Assembly: GCA_937885345.1 (NCBI GenBank)
Contig: CAKZZH010000125.1
Location: forward strand, 1-35,598
Direction: 5' to 3'
Length of the DNA: 35,598 nucleotides
Origin: an uncultured Lachnospiraceae bacterium
GTDB lineage: Bacteria; Bacillota; Clostridia; Lachnospirales; Lachnospiraceae
Below, one piece after another: positions 16,082 to 24,013 of the stretch. Under the pieces are notes generated by a model, which was not told the origin of the DNA, did not search any database, and saw only the letters and a program-made list of their open reading frames with translations. Position numbers and translations under genes: made by a program. Within the stretch, counting starts at the first letter, position 1, and each line of letters begins with the position of its first letter.

Positions 16082-16897
16082 CTACGCCATAAATCTGTCC
16101 CACAGGATCCTCGACGCGATCATAAGCCCGAGGTATACAAATAAGATCACATATGCAACAGCGTCTCTCTTCTTGTATCTAAGAGGCTTCATCTTTGTGC
16201 GCCCCTTTCCGCCGCGGTAGCATCTGGCTTCCATCGCACCGGCCAGATCGTATGCCCTTCTGATTGCCGAAACAAACAAAGGAATGATGATCGGGATCAC
16301 CGCCTTAACCTTCCTAAAGAGCCCGCCGCTCTCAAAATCGGCGCCCCTGGCCTTTTGGGCATTCATTATTTTATCGGTTTCTTCCATGAGGATAGGGATG
16401 AATCTGAGCGCGATCGACATCATCATCGCAATCTCATGAACCGGAAATCTTATCACATTCAGAAATCTGAAAGCCTTCTCAAGCCCATCCGTAAGATCAT
16501 TCGGCGTTGTCGTGAGCGTCATGATCGACGAACCCATAATGAGGAAACTCAGCCTGATTCCCATATAGATCGCCTGCGTGATGCCCTCGTGCGTTATCTT
16601 GAGGCGCCACCACTGCCATACAACCTCTCCCGGCGTCAGGAAGATATTAAAGAGCATGCTGATCACGATCAGCACAAATATTGCCTTCAGCCCGCGTAAA
16701 ATGTATTTTATCGGGACACCGGATATGAATATGCACGTAAGCATAAAAGTCGCCGCGATCGCGTACAGCACGGGATTGCGCCCGATAAAGATCGTAACGA
16801 TAAAAAGTATGGTGCCGAAAAGTTTGACTCTCGGATCAAGGCGATGGATCACCGAGCCCCCGGGATAGTACTGGCCGATAGTTATGTCTTTAAGCAT
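16082..16897 (-). CDS. ecfT: Energy-coupling factor transporter transmembrane protein EcfT
   Basis: EcfT is the membrane scaffold of group II ECF transporters. It links the two ATPases to interchangeable vitamin-binding S components. The 271-residue protein starts with the usual GQYYPGGSVIHRLDPRVKL and has about five membrane helices. Its two Ala-Arg-Gly-type coupling motifs are ARG in NAQKARGADF and the related AMEARCYRGG. It overlaps ecfA2 by 8 nt. No S component is in the window, as expected for a shared module. Confidence 0.95.
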   Translation of the reverse strand: MLKDITIGQYYPGGSVIHRLDPRVKLFGTILFIVTIFIGRNPVLYAIAATFMLTCIFISGVPIKYILRGLKAIFVLIVISMLFNIFLTPGEVVWQWWRLKITHEGITQAIYMGIRLSFLIMGSSIMTLTTTPNDLTDGLEKAFRFLNVIRFPVHEIAMMMSIALRFIPILMEETDKIMNAQKARGADFESGGLFRKVKAVIPIIIPLFVSAIRRAYDLAGAMEARCYRGGKGRTKMKPLRYKKRDAVAYVILFVYLGLMIASRILWDRFMA

Positions 16898-17753
16898 ATC
16901 CGCCTCGCTTCCTGTAGGCCTCGATTATGCTGCCCGCGGCCTCTTTGATCGTGGTCGCACTCGTATCAACATCGATTCCCGCCGCCGCAAGGTCGTTCAT
17001 TATGTAAGTGACCTCGGGCGCCGCAAGCCCCATCTTCTCAAGCTCGGTGTACCTTGCAAATATATCCTTCGGCGCTCCGTCCATCGCCAGTTCGCCTCTG
17101 TTCATAACGAGGATCCTGTCAGCATAATCGGCCACATCCTCCATACTGTGTGACACAAGAATAACCGTGTTCCCGGTCTCCTCATGCATATCTTTTATAA
17201 GTCCGAGTATCTCATCGCGCCCCCTTGGGTCAAGTCCCGCGGCCGGCTCGTCAAGCACAAGATAGCGCGGTTTCATCGCCAGAACGCCCGCGATCGCGGC
17301 TCTTCTCTTCTGTCCGCCGCTAAGTTCCAGAGGTGACTGATAAAATAATTCCTCTTCAAACTTAACCATCCTCAAGGCTTCGAACGCACGCAGCTCGCAC
17401 TCTTTCCTGCTAAGTCCCAGATTCCTCGGGCCGTAGCAAACATCCTTGAAAACCGTCTCTTCAAAAAGCTGGTGCTCCGGGTACTGGAAAACAAGCCCAA
17501 CCTGCTGCCTGAGCGAGCGAAGGTCGAACCTTTTGTCGCAGATGTCCTGCCCGTCAAAATAGACAGTCCCACCGGTCGGCTTTAAAAGCCCGTTAAGAAG
17601 CTGGATCAGCGTCGACTTACCACTTCCGGTATGCCCGATAAGCCCAATAAACTGCCCCTCGTCAATAACGAGATTGATGTCCTTCAGCGCTTCCTTTACG
17701 AAGCTCGTGCCCTGACCGTATATGAATTTTACCTTATCGAGAATGATTGACAT
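16890..17753 (-). CDS. ecfA2: Energy-coupling factor ATPase EcfA2
   Basis: This is the second ATPase of the ECF vitamin-transport module. The 287-residue protein has Walker A GHTGSGKST at 40-48, Q-loop FQYPEHQLFEETV, signature LSGGQKRR and Walker B LVLDEPAAGLDPRG. The FQYPEHQLF form is typical of EcfA2, as opposed to the FQNPDNQ of EcfA1. It overlaps ecfA1 by 25 nt and ecfT by 8 nt, a compact coupled operon. Confidence 0.95.
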   Translation of the reverse strand: MSIILDKVKFIYGQGTSFVKEALKDINLVIDEGQFIGLIGHTGSGKSTLIQLLNGLLKPTGGTVYFDGQDICDKRFDLRSLRQQVGLVFQYPEHQLFEETVFKDVCYGPRNLGLSRKECELRAFEALRMVKFEEELFYQSPLELSGGQKRRAAIAGVLAMKPRYLVLDEPAAGLDPRGRDEILGLIKDMHEETGNTVILVSHSMEDVADYADRILVMNRGELAMDGAPKDIFARYTELEKMGLAAPEVTYIMNDLAAAGIDVDTSATTIKEAAGSIIEAYRKRGGYA

Positions 17754-18589
17754 AAGGCTGCTTCGAGTTCCTCTCTTCGTAAAATACCCGCGGGAAGCAT
17801 GATCCCCGCTTTTCTGAGTTCATAGGCAAGTTCTGTTGCCGGCGGCACATCAAGTCTGAGCTGCCTTAAACGCTCTACCTGCGAGAACACCTGAACCGGT
17901 GTGCCCTCCATAACGATCTTGCCTTCGTCCATAACAAAAATTTTATCTGCATCCACCGCCTCGTCCATATAGTGAGTTATGAGAACGATGGTTATTTTCT
18001 CTTCTTTGTTGAGCCTCTTTGCGGTCTCGATGACTTCCCGTCTACCGCTCGGATCGAGCATTGCCGTCGGTTCGTCCATGATTATGCAGCTCGGCTTCAT
18101 CGCCAGAACGCCTGCGACCGCAACTCTCTGCTTCTGCCCTCCGCTAAGTGTGTTCGGCGAACAGTCCCTGTATGTGGTCATCCCGACCGATGCAAGCGCT
18201 GCATCGACTCTCTCCCATATTTCATCTGTTGGAACACCGATATTCTCAGGTCCAAAGGCCACATCCTCTTCAACGATGGTCCCGATTATCTGATTGTCGG
18301 GATTCTGGAAAACCATCCCCGCATTCTGCCGGATATCCCATAGATTCTTATCCTCCGCGGTATCCATCTCTTTTACATAGACCGCACCTTCCGTAGGGCG
18401 CAAAAGGGCATTGATATGTCTTGCAAGGGTCGATTTACCCGAACCGTTATGTCCGAGTATCACTATAAAATCCCCTTCCTTCACATCAATACTAACGTTG
18501 TCAACAGCTCTCGTAATGCCTTCGACATTGCCGTCTTCATCGCGTCTTATATATTCATATACAAGGTCCTGTGTCTCAATGATTCCCAT
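17729..18589 (-). CDS. ecfA1: Energy-coupling factor ATPase EcfA1
   Basis: This is the first ATPase of the ECF module. The 286-residue protein has Walker A GHNGSGKST at 46-54, Q-loop FQNPDNQIIGTIV, signature LSGGQKQR and Walker B IIMDEPTAMLDPSG. The start has GAAGGAG 7 nt upstream. It lies after the terminator of the ribosomal operon with a G/C-rich 136-bp gap. No clear promoter was seen there, so part of its expression may be read-through from rplQ. Confidence 0.95.
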   Translation of the reverse strand: MGIIETQDLVYEYIRRDEDGNVEGITRAVDNVSIDVKEGDFIVILGHNGSGKSTLARHINALLRPTEGAVYVKEMDTAEDKNLWDIRQNAGMVFQNPDNQIIGTIVEEDVAFGPENIGVPTDEIWERVDAALASVGMTTYRDCSPNTLSGGQKQRVAVAGVLAMKPSCIIMDEPTAMLDPSGRREVIETAKRLNKEEKITIVLITHYMDEAVDADKIFVMDEGKIVMEGTPVQVFSQVERLRQLRLDVPPATELAYELRKAGIMLPAGILRREELEAALCQSFSIR

Positions 18590-18665
18590 ATATGCTCCTT
18601 CGCACGGGCGGTGTACCTTAGGGTGCGGGCGGCGCAGCTACGCCCGAAGTGCCCCGCGCGGTTGC

Positions 18666-18698
18666 AAAAAGGGACGAACGCCTTTGGCATCCGTCCCC
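18666..18698 (-). terminator. Intrinsic terminator of the S10-spc-alpha operon
   Basis: A stem of GGGACG/CGTCCC (18671-18676 with 18692-18697) carries an inner GCC/GGC pair. On the minus strand TTTTT follows (18670-18666). It lies about 28 nt after the rplQ stop and separates ribosomal genes from ecfA1. Confidence 0.88.
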
Positions 18699-18725
18699 GT
18701 AAATTACCATAAAAAGTTATTCTTA

Positions 18726-19262
18726 TTAAACTAACTCAAGAAGTACTTCCATAGCTGCATCGCCCTTACGCTGGCCGATCTTAACGATTCTGGTGTAACC
18801 GCCGTTACGACCTGTGTACTTGGGTGCGATATCCTCGAAAAGCTTCTTTACAAGGTCAACTTCCTGTGTACCGCGCTTCTTACCTGCATTGGTAGCAGGA
18901 ACTTCGGTCACGGGATAGAGAACCTTAAGCATCTGCTTACGAGCGTGAAGTCTTGAAGGGTTATCCTTCTTGATCTCCTTCTCAACTGTATCATATACAG
19001 TCTTCTTCTTGCCGTCTACAACTTCCTTAACTCTCTTGCCATCCTTGTCCTTGCGGGCAACTCTTGCTGTAACCTTAACGGTCTCATAGTTATCCTTCTC
19101 TTTAACTGCAAGAGCGATAAGTCCGTCTGCAATCTTGCGAACTTCCTTAGCCTTAGCTTCGGTTGTCTGAATCTTGCCATTATAGATTAAAGCTGTAACC
19201 TGGTTTCTGAGTAATGCTTTTCTCTGATCAGAAGTTCTTCCAAGCTTTCTATAACCTGCCAT
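18726..19262 (-). CDS. rplQ: 50S ribosomal protein L17
   Basis: L17 lies near the exit side of the large subunit. The N-terminal core (KLGRTSDQRKALLRNQVTALI) and the ending YTRIVKIGQRKGDAAMEVL are canonical. At 178 residues it is about 50-60 longer than most bacterial L17. The extra part, about residues 65-105, is Lys/Asp-rich (KDKDGKRVKEVVDGKKKTV), and more extra residues lie near 125. I recall similar insertions in other Lachnospiraceae. It is the last gene of the alpha cluster. Confidence 0.96.
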   Translation of the reverse strand: MAGYRKLGRTSDQRKALLRNQVTALIYNGKIQTTEAKAKEVRKIADGLIALAVKEKDNYETVKVTARVARKDKDGKRVKEVVDGKKKTVYDTVEKEIKKDNPSRLHARKQMLKVLYPVTEVPATNAGKKRGTQEVDLVKKLFEDIAPKYTGRNGGYTRIVKIGQRKGDAAMEVLLELV

Positions 19263-19277
19263 TGTTATAAATCCTCC

Positions 19278-20243
19278 TTAATTATCATCACCTGTGCTGA
19301 GATGAAGACCTAACTCATTAAGCTTTGCAAGAACCTCTTCAAGTGACTTACGTCCAAGGTTTCTCACCTTCATCATATCTTCAGATGTCTTACTGCAAAG
19401 CGCCTCAACGGTATCAATACCTGCACGCTTAAGACAGTTATATGAACGAACGGAAAGTTCAAGCTCATCGATACTCATCTCGAGAACCTTCTCCTTCTCA
19501 TTCTCTTCCTGCTCAACCATAACTTCTACTGACTTAGCACTCTCTGAAAGATCGATGAACATGCTTAAATGCTCGCTAAGAACCTTAGCGGCAAGGCTTA
19601 TGGCATCATCAGGTCCAAGTGTTCCGTTAGTATATACATCAAGTGTGAGCTTGTCATAGTCAGTTACCTGACCGATACGTGTATTCTCAACGAGCATATT
19701 AACACGCTCAATCGGAGTATAGATAGAATCGATCGGGAGAACACCGATAGGTGTATCAGGTGTCTTGTTCTTATCTGCGCTTACATAACCTCTTCCCTTG
19801 GTAATTGTAAGTCTCATCTCGAGATTACAATCACTGCCACCGTTAAGTGTAGCAATTACAAGATCGGGATTAAGTATCTCGATATCTGAATCAACCTGAA
19901 TATCTCCTGCCGTTATAACGCCTTCGCGGCCGTCGCTTACGATGTAAGCTGTCTTGGGCTCGTCTGAAGAACTGTTATTCTTGATAGCAAGCTTCTTGAT
20001 ATTCATGATGATATCGCTGACATCTTCCTTAACTCCGGGAATGGGGCTGAACTCGTGAAGTACGCCTTCAATCTTGATCTGGCTGACTGCACAGCCGGGA
20101 AGAGATGAAAGCATGATCCTTCTCAGCGAATTACCAAGAGTTGTGCCATAACCTCTCTCAAGAGGCTCAACAACGAATCTGCCGTATTTCTTATCCTCAG
20201 ATATCTCTGCGATTTCTATCTTTGGTGTATTAAATCCAAACAC
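19278..20243 (-). CDS. rpoA: RNA polymerase subunit alpha
   Basis: The 321-residue alpha subunit dimerises to nucleate RNA polymerase assembly. The N-terminal domain has FVVEPLERGYGTTLGNSLRR and DVSDIIMNIKKL. The C-terminal domain (about 250-310) has the helix-hairpin-helix region LSVRSYNCLKRAGI and VRNLGRKSLEEV used for UP-element and activator contact. It lies between rpsD and rplQ as in other Clostridia. Confidence 0.98.
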   Translation of the reverse strand: MFGFNTPKIEIAEISEDKKYGRFVVEPLERGYGTTLGNSLRRIMLSSLPGCAVSQIKIEGVLHEFSPIPGVKEDVSDIIMNIKKLAIKNNSSSDEPKTAYIVSDGREGVITAGDIQVDSDIEILNPDLVIATLNGGSDCNLEMRLTITKGRGYVSADKNKTPDTPIGVLPIDSIYTPIERVNMLVENTRIGQVTDYDKLTLDVYTNGTLGPDDAISLAAKVLSEHLSMFIDLSESAKSVEVMVEQEENEKEKVLEMSIDELELSVRSYNCLKRAGIDTVEALCSKTSEDMMKVRNLGRKSLEEVLAKLNELGLHLSTGDDN

Positions 20244-20293
20244 TAAAAGTCCCTCCTTATTTTATTATAGAGTTACATGCGTTACGTTGCTTA

Positions 20294-20887
20294 TTACTTA
20301 GAGTACAACTCGACGATAAGCATCTCGTTAACCGGAACGTCGATCATTTCTCTTGAAGGAACCTGCTTAACGGTTGCCTTAAGGTTCTCCTGATCAACTT
20401 CAAGCCACTCGGGAACAAGTCTTGCGCCTGTTACCTCAAGGATATCCTTGTATCTCTGGGAGCTCTTAGCCTTCTCTTTAATCTCAATCGTATCTCCTGC
20501 ACTTACAAGATATGAGGGGATATTTACACAGCTGCCGTTTACAAGCACATGCTTGTGATCAACGATCTGTCTTGCCTCTTTACGTGTTCTTGCAAGTCCG
20601 AGTCTGAAAATAACATTGTCAAGTCTGAGTTCAAGCATGGACATAAGGTTCTCACCTGTCATACCGCTCATTCTCTCTGCCTTCTCGAAATAATTTCTGA
20701 AAGGCTTCTCAAGTACGCCGTAAATGAACTTTGCCTTCTGCTTCTCTCTGAGCTGAAGTCCGTACTCACTTACTTTTCTGTTTGCTCTTGTGAGCTTTCT
20801 CTTTGATTTCTTATCTATTCCTAAATAAACCGGATCAAGTCCGAGTGATCTGCATCTTTTAAGAACAGGAACTCTATTAACTGCCAT
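20294..20887 (-). CDS. rpsD: 30S ribosomal protein S4
   Basis: S4 is a primary 16S rRNA binder that starts small-subunit assembly. The 197-residue protein has the S4 RNA-binding domain at about 87-150 (LDNVIFRLGLARTRKEARQ, HVLVNG). The N-terminal zinc-ligand cysteines of some S4 proteins are absent. Where S4 is in the alpha operon it is the usual feedback repressor, so the long leaders before rpsM and rpsK are candidate sites. Confidence 0.97.
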   Translation of the reverse strand: MAVNRVPVLKRCRSLGLDPVYLGIDKKSKRKLTRANRKVSEYGLQLREKQKAKFIYGVLEKPFRNYFEKAERMSGMTGENLMSMLELRLDNVIFRLGLARTRKEARQIVDHKHVLVNGSCVNIPSYLVSAGDTIEIKEKAKSSQRYKDILEVTGARLVPEWLEVDQENLKATVKQVPSREMIDVPVNEMLIVELYSK

Positions 20888-20906
20888 CTCTTAGCACCTC
20901 CTATAA

Positions 20907-21302
20907 TTAGACTCTTCTACGCTTGGGCGGACGACATCCGTTATGCGGAACCGGAGTAACATCCTTAATACTGGTAACCTCAAGACCACATGCCGAGAGA
21001 GCGCGAATTGCTGCTTCACGACCTGATCCGGGGCCCTTAACCATAACGTCAACTGATTTGAGTCCATGCACTAAAGCTGCCTTTGTAGCAGTTTCAGCTG
21101 CCATCTGAGCTGCATAAGGAGTAGATTTCCTTGAACCTCTAAAACCAAGACCACCGGCACTTGCCCACGATAATGCGTTACCCTCTGTGTCAGTAATGGT
21201 AACGATCGTGTTATTGAATGATGACTGGATATGTGCCTGTCCACGTTCAACGTTTTTCTTAACACGCTTTTTTGTCACTTTTTTCGTAACTTTATTAGCC
21301 AT
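20907..21302 (-). CDS. rpsK: 30S ribosomal protein S11
   Basis: S11 forms part of the small-subunit platform around the E site. The 131-residue protein begins with a Lys-rich tail and has GQAHIQSSFNNTIVTITD, GLGFRGSRKSTPYAAQMAAE and the ending DVTPVPHNGCRPPKRRRV. A 191-nt gap separates it from rpsM, longer than usual. Its ribosome-binding GGGAGG lies about 11 nt before the start. Confidence 0.97.
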   Translation of the reverse strand: MANKVTKKVTKKRVKKNVERGQAHIQSSFNNTIVTITDTEGNALSWASAGGLGFRGSRKSTPYAAQMAAETATKAALVHGLKSVDVMVKGPGSGREAAIRALSACGLEVTSIKDVTPVPHNGCRPPKRRRV

Positions 21303-21493
21303 TTTTCTAAACTAACCTCCCTTATGGGTTCCCGTTGTACGGGTATTTCTTAAACAATCTGTATCTTCCCGGAATCATATCCGGGGTCCCGGCAACTTGC
21401 CCGGGCGTTTCGCATATAAAATACGACGGATCGCATTTTACCAAAGCCGGTCCATAAATGAATCAGCCACAAATACGCTTAAAGAACAGTAAA
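21303..21493 (-). promoter_or_regulatory. Long hairpin-bearing gap between rpsM and rpsK
   Basis: No gene is present. Two G/C-rich hairpins lie at 21368-21385 (CCCGGA/TCCGGG) and 21388-21405 (CCCGG...CCGGG), followed by the rpsK ribosome-binding site. There is no T-run, so they are not intrinsic terminators. This could be a feedback or RNA-processing site. Confidence 0.45.
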
Positions 21494-21862
21494 TTACTTC
21501 TTCTTGTTAGCCATTGTCTTCTTGGGACCTTTACGAGTCCTTGCATTTGTTTTGGTCTTCTGACCTCTTACAGGGAGACCCTTTCTGTGGCGGATGCCTC
21601 TATAGCAACCGATCTCCTGTAATCTCTTAATGTTAAGGGCTGTTTCTCTTCTGAGATCACCTTCAACGAGCTGACTAGCGTCAATCACATCTTTGATTCT
21701 GCCGACTTCCTCATCGGTAAGATCCTTGCAACGTGTATCGGGATCTACCTTAGCTTCAGCAAGAATACGAGTTGCGCTGACTCTGCCGATACCATAGATA
21801 TAGGTAAGGCCGATTTCAACTCTCTTCTCTCTTGGTAAGTCTACACCAGCAATACGAGCCAT
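21494..21862 (-). CDS. rpsM: 30S ribosomal protein S13
   Basis: S13 sits in the head of the small subunit and bridges to the large one. The 122-residue protein has ARIAGVDLPREKRVEIGLTY, IYGIGR and the ending RGQKTKTNARTRKGPKK. It is preceded by a 232-nt gap with several hairpins and followed by a 191-nt gap, unusual for the middle of the alpha operon. Confidence 0.97.
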   Translation of the reverse strand: MARIAGVDLPREKRVEIGLTYIYGIGRVSATRILAEAKVDPDTRCKDLTDEEVGRIKDVIDASQLVEGDLRRETALNIKRLQEIGCYRGIRHRKGLPVRGQKTKTNARTRKGPKKTMANKKK

Positions 21863-22094
21863 GTGCTTGTTACACCTCCGTTATAAAATAATAAATATAG
21901 TGCCCCGGCGGTATGTAACCGAAGCCGCGGTATGCACTCGCTTACCGCATTTTATTTAAAGTGTCGGGCAATGCCCTTCACTGCAGCCGCATAGTCAAAA
22001 TGCGCACAACAATATAAAATACATGAAATCCTACCCGGCAAGGCACGACGCCGGCCTAAAGCCGCCTTCGAAAAGGCCCCGCCGACAGACAAGA
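21863..22094 (-). promoter_or_regulatory. Long structured gap between rpmJ and rpsM
   Basis: No gene is present. Hairpins are visible at 21927-21948 (GCGGTA/TACCGC, close to the rpsM ribosome-binding site), 22035-22054 (CCGGC/GCCGG) and 22064-22077 (GCCTT-CGAA-AAGGC). It is a candidate leader for S4 feedback on rpsM-rpsK-rpsD, inferred from position only. Confidence 0.45.
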
Positions 22095-22208
22095 TCAGCC
22101 CTGTCTCTGCTTATGCTTGGGATTCTCACATATAATCATAATATTGCCTTTTCTTTTGATAACCTTACATTTCTCACAAATAGGTTTAACTGATGATCTA
22201 ACCTTCAC
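22095..22208 (-). CDS. rpmJ: 50S ribosomal protein L36, zinc-ribbon type
   Basis: This is a short gene of 37 residues with a GTG start at 22208 and AGGAGG 7 nt upstream. The product starts MKVRSSVKPICEKCKVIKR and has the Cys11-Cys14-Cys27-His32 zinc-ribbon ligands, ending HKQRQG. L36 binds 23S rRNA late in assembly. Its place between infA and rpsM is the standard order. Confidence 0.96.
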   Translation of the reverse strand: MKVRSSVKPICEKCKVIKRKGNIMIICENPKHKQRQG

Positions 22209-22304
22209 TGTAAAACCTCCTTTCTGGCAGTACAGACCTTGCGGTCACTACTGTTCCGGCTCAAATAAGCCGGAGATTCTAACTTATCTTCCGAAAAGCG
22301 TTCG
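22209..22304 (-). promoter_or_regulatory. Leader of rpmJ with two hairpins
   Basis: About 95 nt run from the predicted start to the rpmJ GTG. They hold CCGGCT/AGCCGG and an adjacent CAGTA...TACTG hairpin with an inner GACC-GCAA-GGTC. The second ends about 6 nt before the AGGAGG ribosome-binding site. Confidence 0.45.
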
Positions 22305-22310
22305 TGTGAT

Positions 22311-22339
22311 AGTATAACACAACGACTTTTTCATTACAA
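22311..22339 (-). promoter_or_regulatory. Internal sigma-A promoter for rpmJ-rpsM-rpsK-rpsD-rpoA-rplQ
   Basis: On the minus strand TTGTAA (22339-22334), a 17-bp spacer and TATACT (22316-22311). It lies in the gap after infA and would let the alpha cluster be transcribed separately from S10-spc. Confidence 0.7.
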
Positions 22340-22347
22340 GAAAATTT

Positions 22348-22566
22348 TTATTTATCTCTCCAAATAATTCTGCCCTTTGTCAGATCGTACGGAGAAAGTT
22401 CAAGAGTAACCTTGTCACCGGGAATTATACGGATATAATTCATTCTAAGTTTACCGCTTATATGTGCAAGTACCTTGTGGCCGTTTTCAAGTTCAACCTG
22501 AAACATGGCGTTGGGCAGCTTTTCTACTACTGTTCCTTCGATTTCAATTACGTCTGATTTTGACAT
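22348..22566 (-). CDS. infA: Translation initiation factor IF-1
   Basis: IF-1 is a 72-residue OB-fold protein that occupies the small-subunit A site during initiation. It shows VIEIEGTVVEKLPNAMFQVEL, ENGHKVLAHISGKLR and LSPYDLTKGRIIWR. It lies 18 nt after map. The small KOW-domain protein that many related Clostridia carry between map and infA is absent here. Confidence 0.98.
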   Translation of the reverse strand: MSKSDVIEIEGTVVEKLPNAMFQVELENGHKVLAHISGKLRMNYIRIIPGDKVTLELSPYDLTKGRIIWRDK

Positions 22567-22584
22567 CCGTTAAATGACCTCCTA

Positions 22585-23346
22585 TCATCCGTTGGAGGAA
22601 AGAGATAAAATCTCACATCCATCCTCAGTTATCAGAATCGTGTTCTCATAATGCGCCGACGCAAGTCCGTCGCATGTCACTACCGTCCAGTCATCGTCAA
22701 GCCAGTACACATCGGCCGTTCCGAGATTGATCATCGGCTCAATAGCGAGCGTCATTCCCGGATAAAGCTTCACGCCCTTGCTCTTCTGCCTGAAATTGGG
22801 AATCTGCGGTTCCTCATGAAGATGAGTCCCTATGCCGTGTCCCACAAGTTCTCTGACTATTCCGTATCCGAAAGGCTCGACATAATCGGCTATCGCATTG
22901 GATATGTCATGCAGGTAGTTACCGGGCTTGGCCATTTTAATACCTTCGAAAAAGGACTGCTTCGTTACTTCAACGAGCTTTGCCTTCTCCGGAGTGATCA
23001 CTCCGCATGCATGCGTTCTTGCCGCATCGGAATGATAGCCTTTGTAAATAAGCCCCGTATCGAGACTGACTATATCGCCCTCTTCTATAAAGCGCTTCTT
23101 GCTGGGTATTCCGTGTACTACTTCTTCATTGATCGATACGCAAACCGCACCGGGAAATCCGTTGTAGCCTAAGAAATTGGGTTTGCACCCGAATCCGGCA
23201 ATTATCTCCTGCGCCTTAAGATCGATATCCTTGGTGGATACCCCGGGCCTAACCAGCTCTGCAAGTTCATCGTGAAGCATTCCGAGAAGTCTTCCGGCCT
23301 CACGCATCTTCTCGATCTCACTTGCAGATTTGATGGTCACCGACAT
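22585..23346 (-). CDS. map: Methionine aminopeptidase, type I
   Basis: This two-metal enzyme removes the initiator methionine from nascent proteins. The 253-residue protein has the metal-site stretches VSLDTGLIYKGYHSDAART (two Asp), GHGIGTHLHEEP (His), AIEPM (Glu) and HYENTILIT (Glu), with no N-terminal zinc-finger extension. It starts 1 nt after the adk stop, which indicates coupling in the spc cluster. Confidence 0.97.
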   Translation of the reverse strand: MSVTIKSASEIEKMREAGRLLGMLHDELAELVRPGVSTKDIDLKAQEIIAGFGCKPNFLGYNGFPGAVCVSINEEVVHGIPSKKRFIEEGDIVSLDTGLIYKGYHSDAARTHACGVITPEKAKLVEVTKQSFFEGIKMAKPGNYLHDISNAIADYVEPFGYGIVRELVGHGIGTHLHEEPQIPNFRQKSKGVKLYPGMTLAIEPMINLGTADVYWLDDDWTVVTCDGLASAHYENTILITEDGCEILSLSSNG

Positions 23347-23347
23347 T

Positions 23348-23992
23348 TTACGCTCCTATGATCTTAATGATGGCTGCAAAGACATCATCCATGCTCATTG
23401 TACCGTCTACTTCATTAAGGATACCCTTACCGTTGTAGTAATCAATGAGAGGTTGTGTCTGCTCATGGTATACATTAAGACGATTCTTAACTGTTTCAGG
23501 CTTATCATCATCTCTGATAATAAGTTCGCTGCCGCACTTATCGCATTTACCCTCTTCCTTAGTGGGGCTGTATACAACATGATAGGTTGCGCCGCAAGAT
23601 ACGCATGCTCTTCTTCCGCCCATACGATTGATGATGTTCTCATCGGGAACTTCAACATCGATAGCATAATCAACCTTGTCATTAAGTGCTACAAGCGCGT
23701 TGTCAAGAGCTTCTGCCTGAGGGATTGTTCTGGGGAAACCATCAAGAACATATCCGTTCTTGCAGTCGTCCGCTTTGATCCTGTCTACAACAAGATCAAC
23801 AACAAGCTCATCGGGAACAAGTGCGCCCTTGTCCATATACTCCTTAGCCTTACGGCCAAGTTCGGTATTGTTTTTAATATTTGCTCTAAAAATATCACCC
23901 GTAGAAATATGGGGAATGCTGTATTTCTCACAGATCTTGTCAGCCTGTGTCCCTTTACCTGCACCGGGTGCTCCAAGCATTATAATCTTCAT
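23348..23992 (-). CDS. adk: Adenylate kinase with zinc-binding lid
   Basis: This enzyme interconverts ATP + AMP and 2 ADP. The 214-residue protein has P-loop GAPGAGKGT at 7-15, DGFPRTIPQAEAL for AMP binding, and a lid with four cysteines (CVSCGATYH and CDKCG) that binds structural zinc, as in many Gram-positive bacteria. It lies between secY and map, the conserved position. Confidence 0.98.
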   Translation of the reverse strand: MKIIMLGAPGAGKGTQADKICEKYSIPHISTGDIFRANIKNNTELGRKAKEYMDKGALVPDELVVDLVVDRIKADDCKNGYVLDGFPRTIPQAEALDNALVALNDKVDYAIDVEVPDENIINRMGGRRACVSCGATYHVVYSPTKEEGKCDKCGSELIIRDDDKPETVKNRLNVYHEQTQPLIDYYNGKGILNEVDGTMSMDDVFAAIIKIIGA

Positions 23993-24013
23993 GGCTTATC
24001 CTCCTTCGCAAAG

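Noticed and set aside
18590..18665. Separate promoter for ecfA1
   Set aside because: The gap is G/C-rich with repeated GGGCGG blocks, and no -35/-10 pair could be found.
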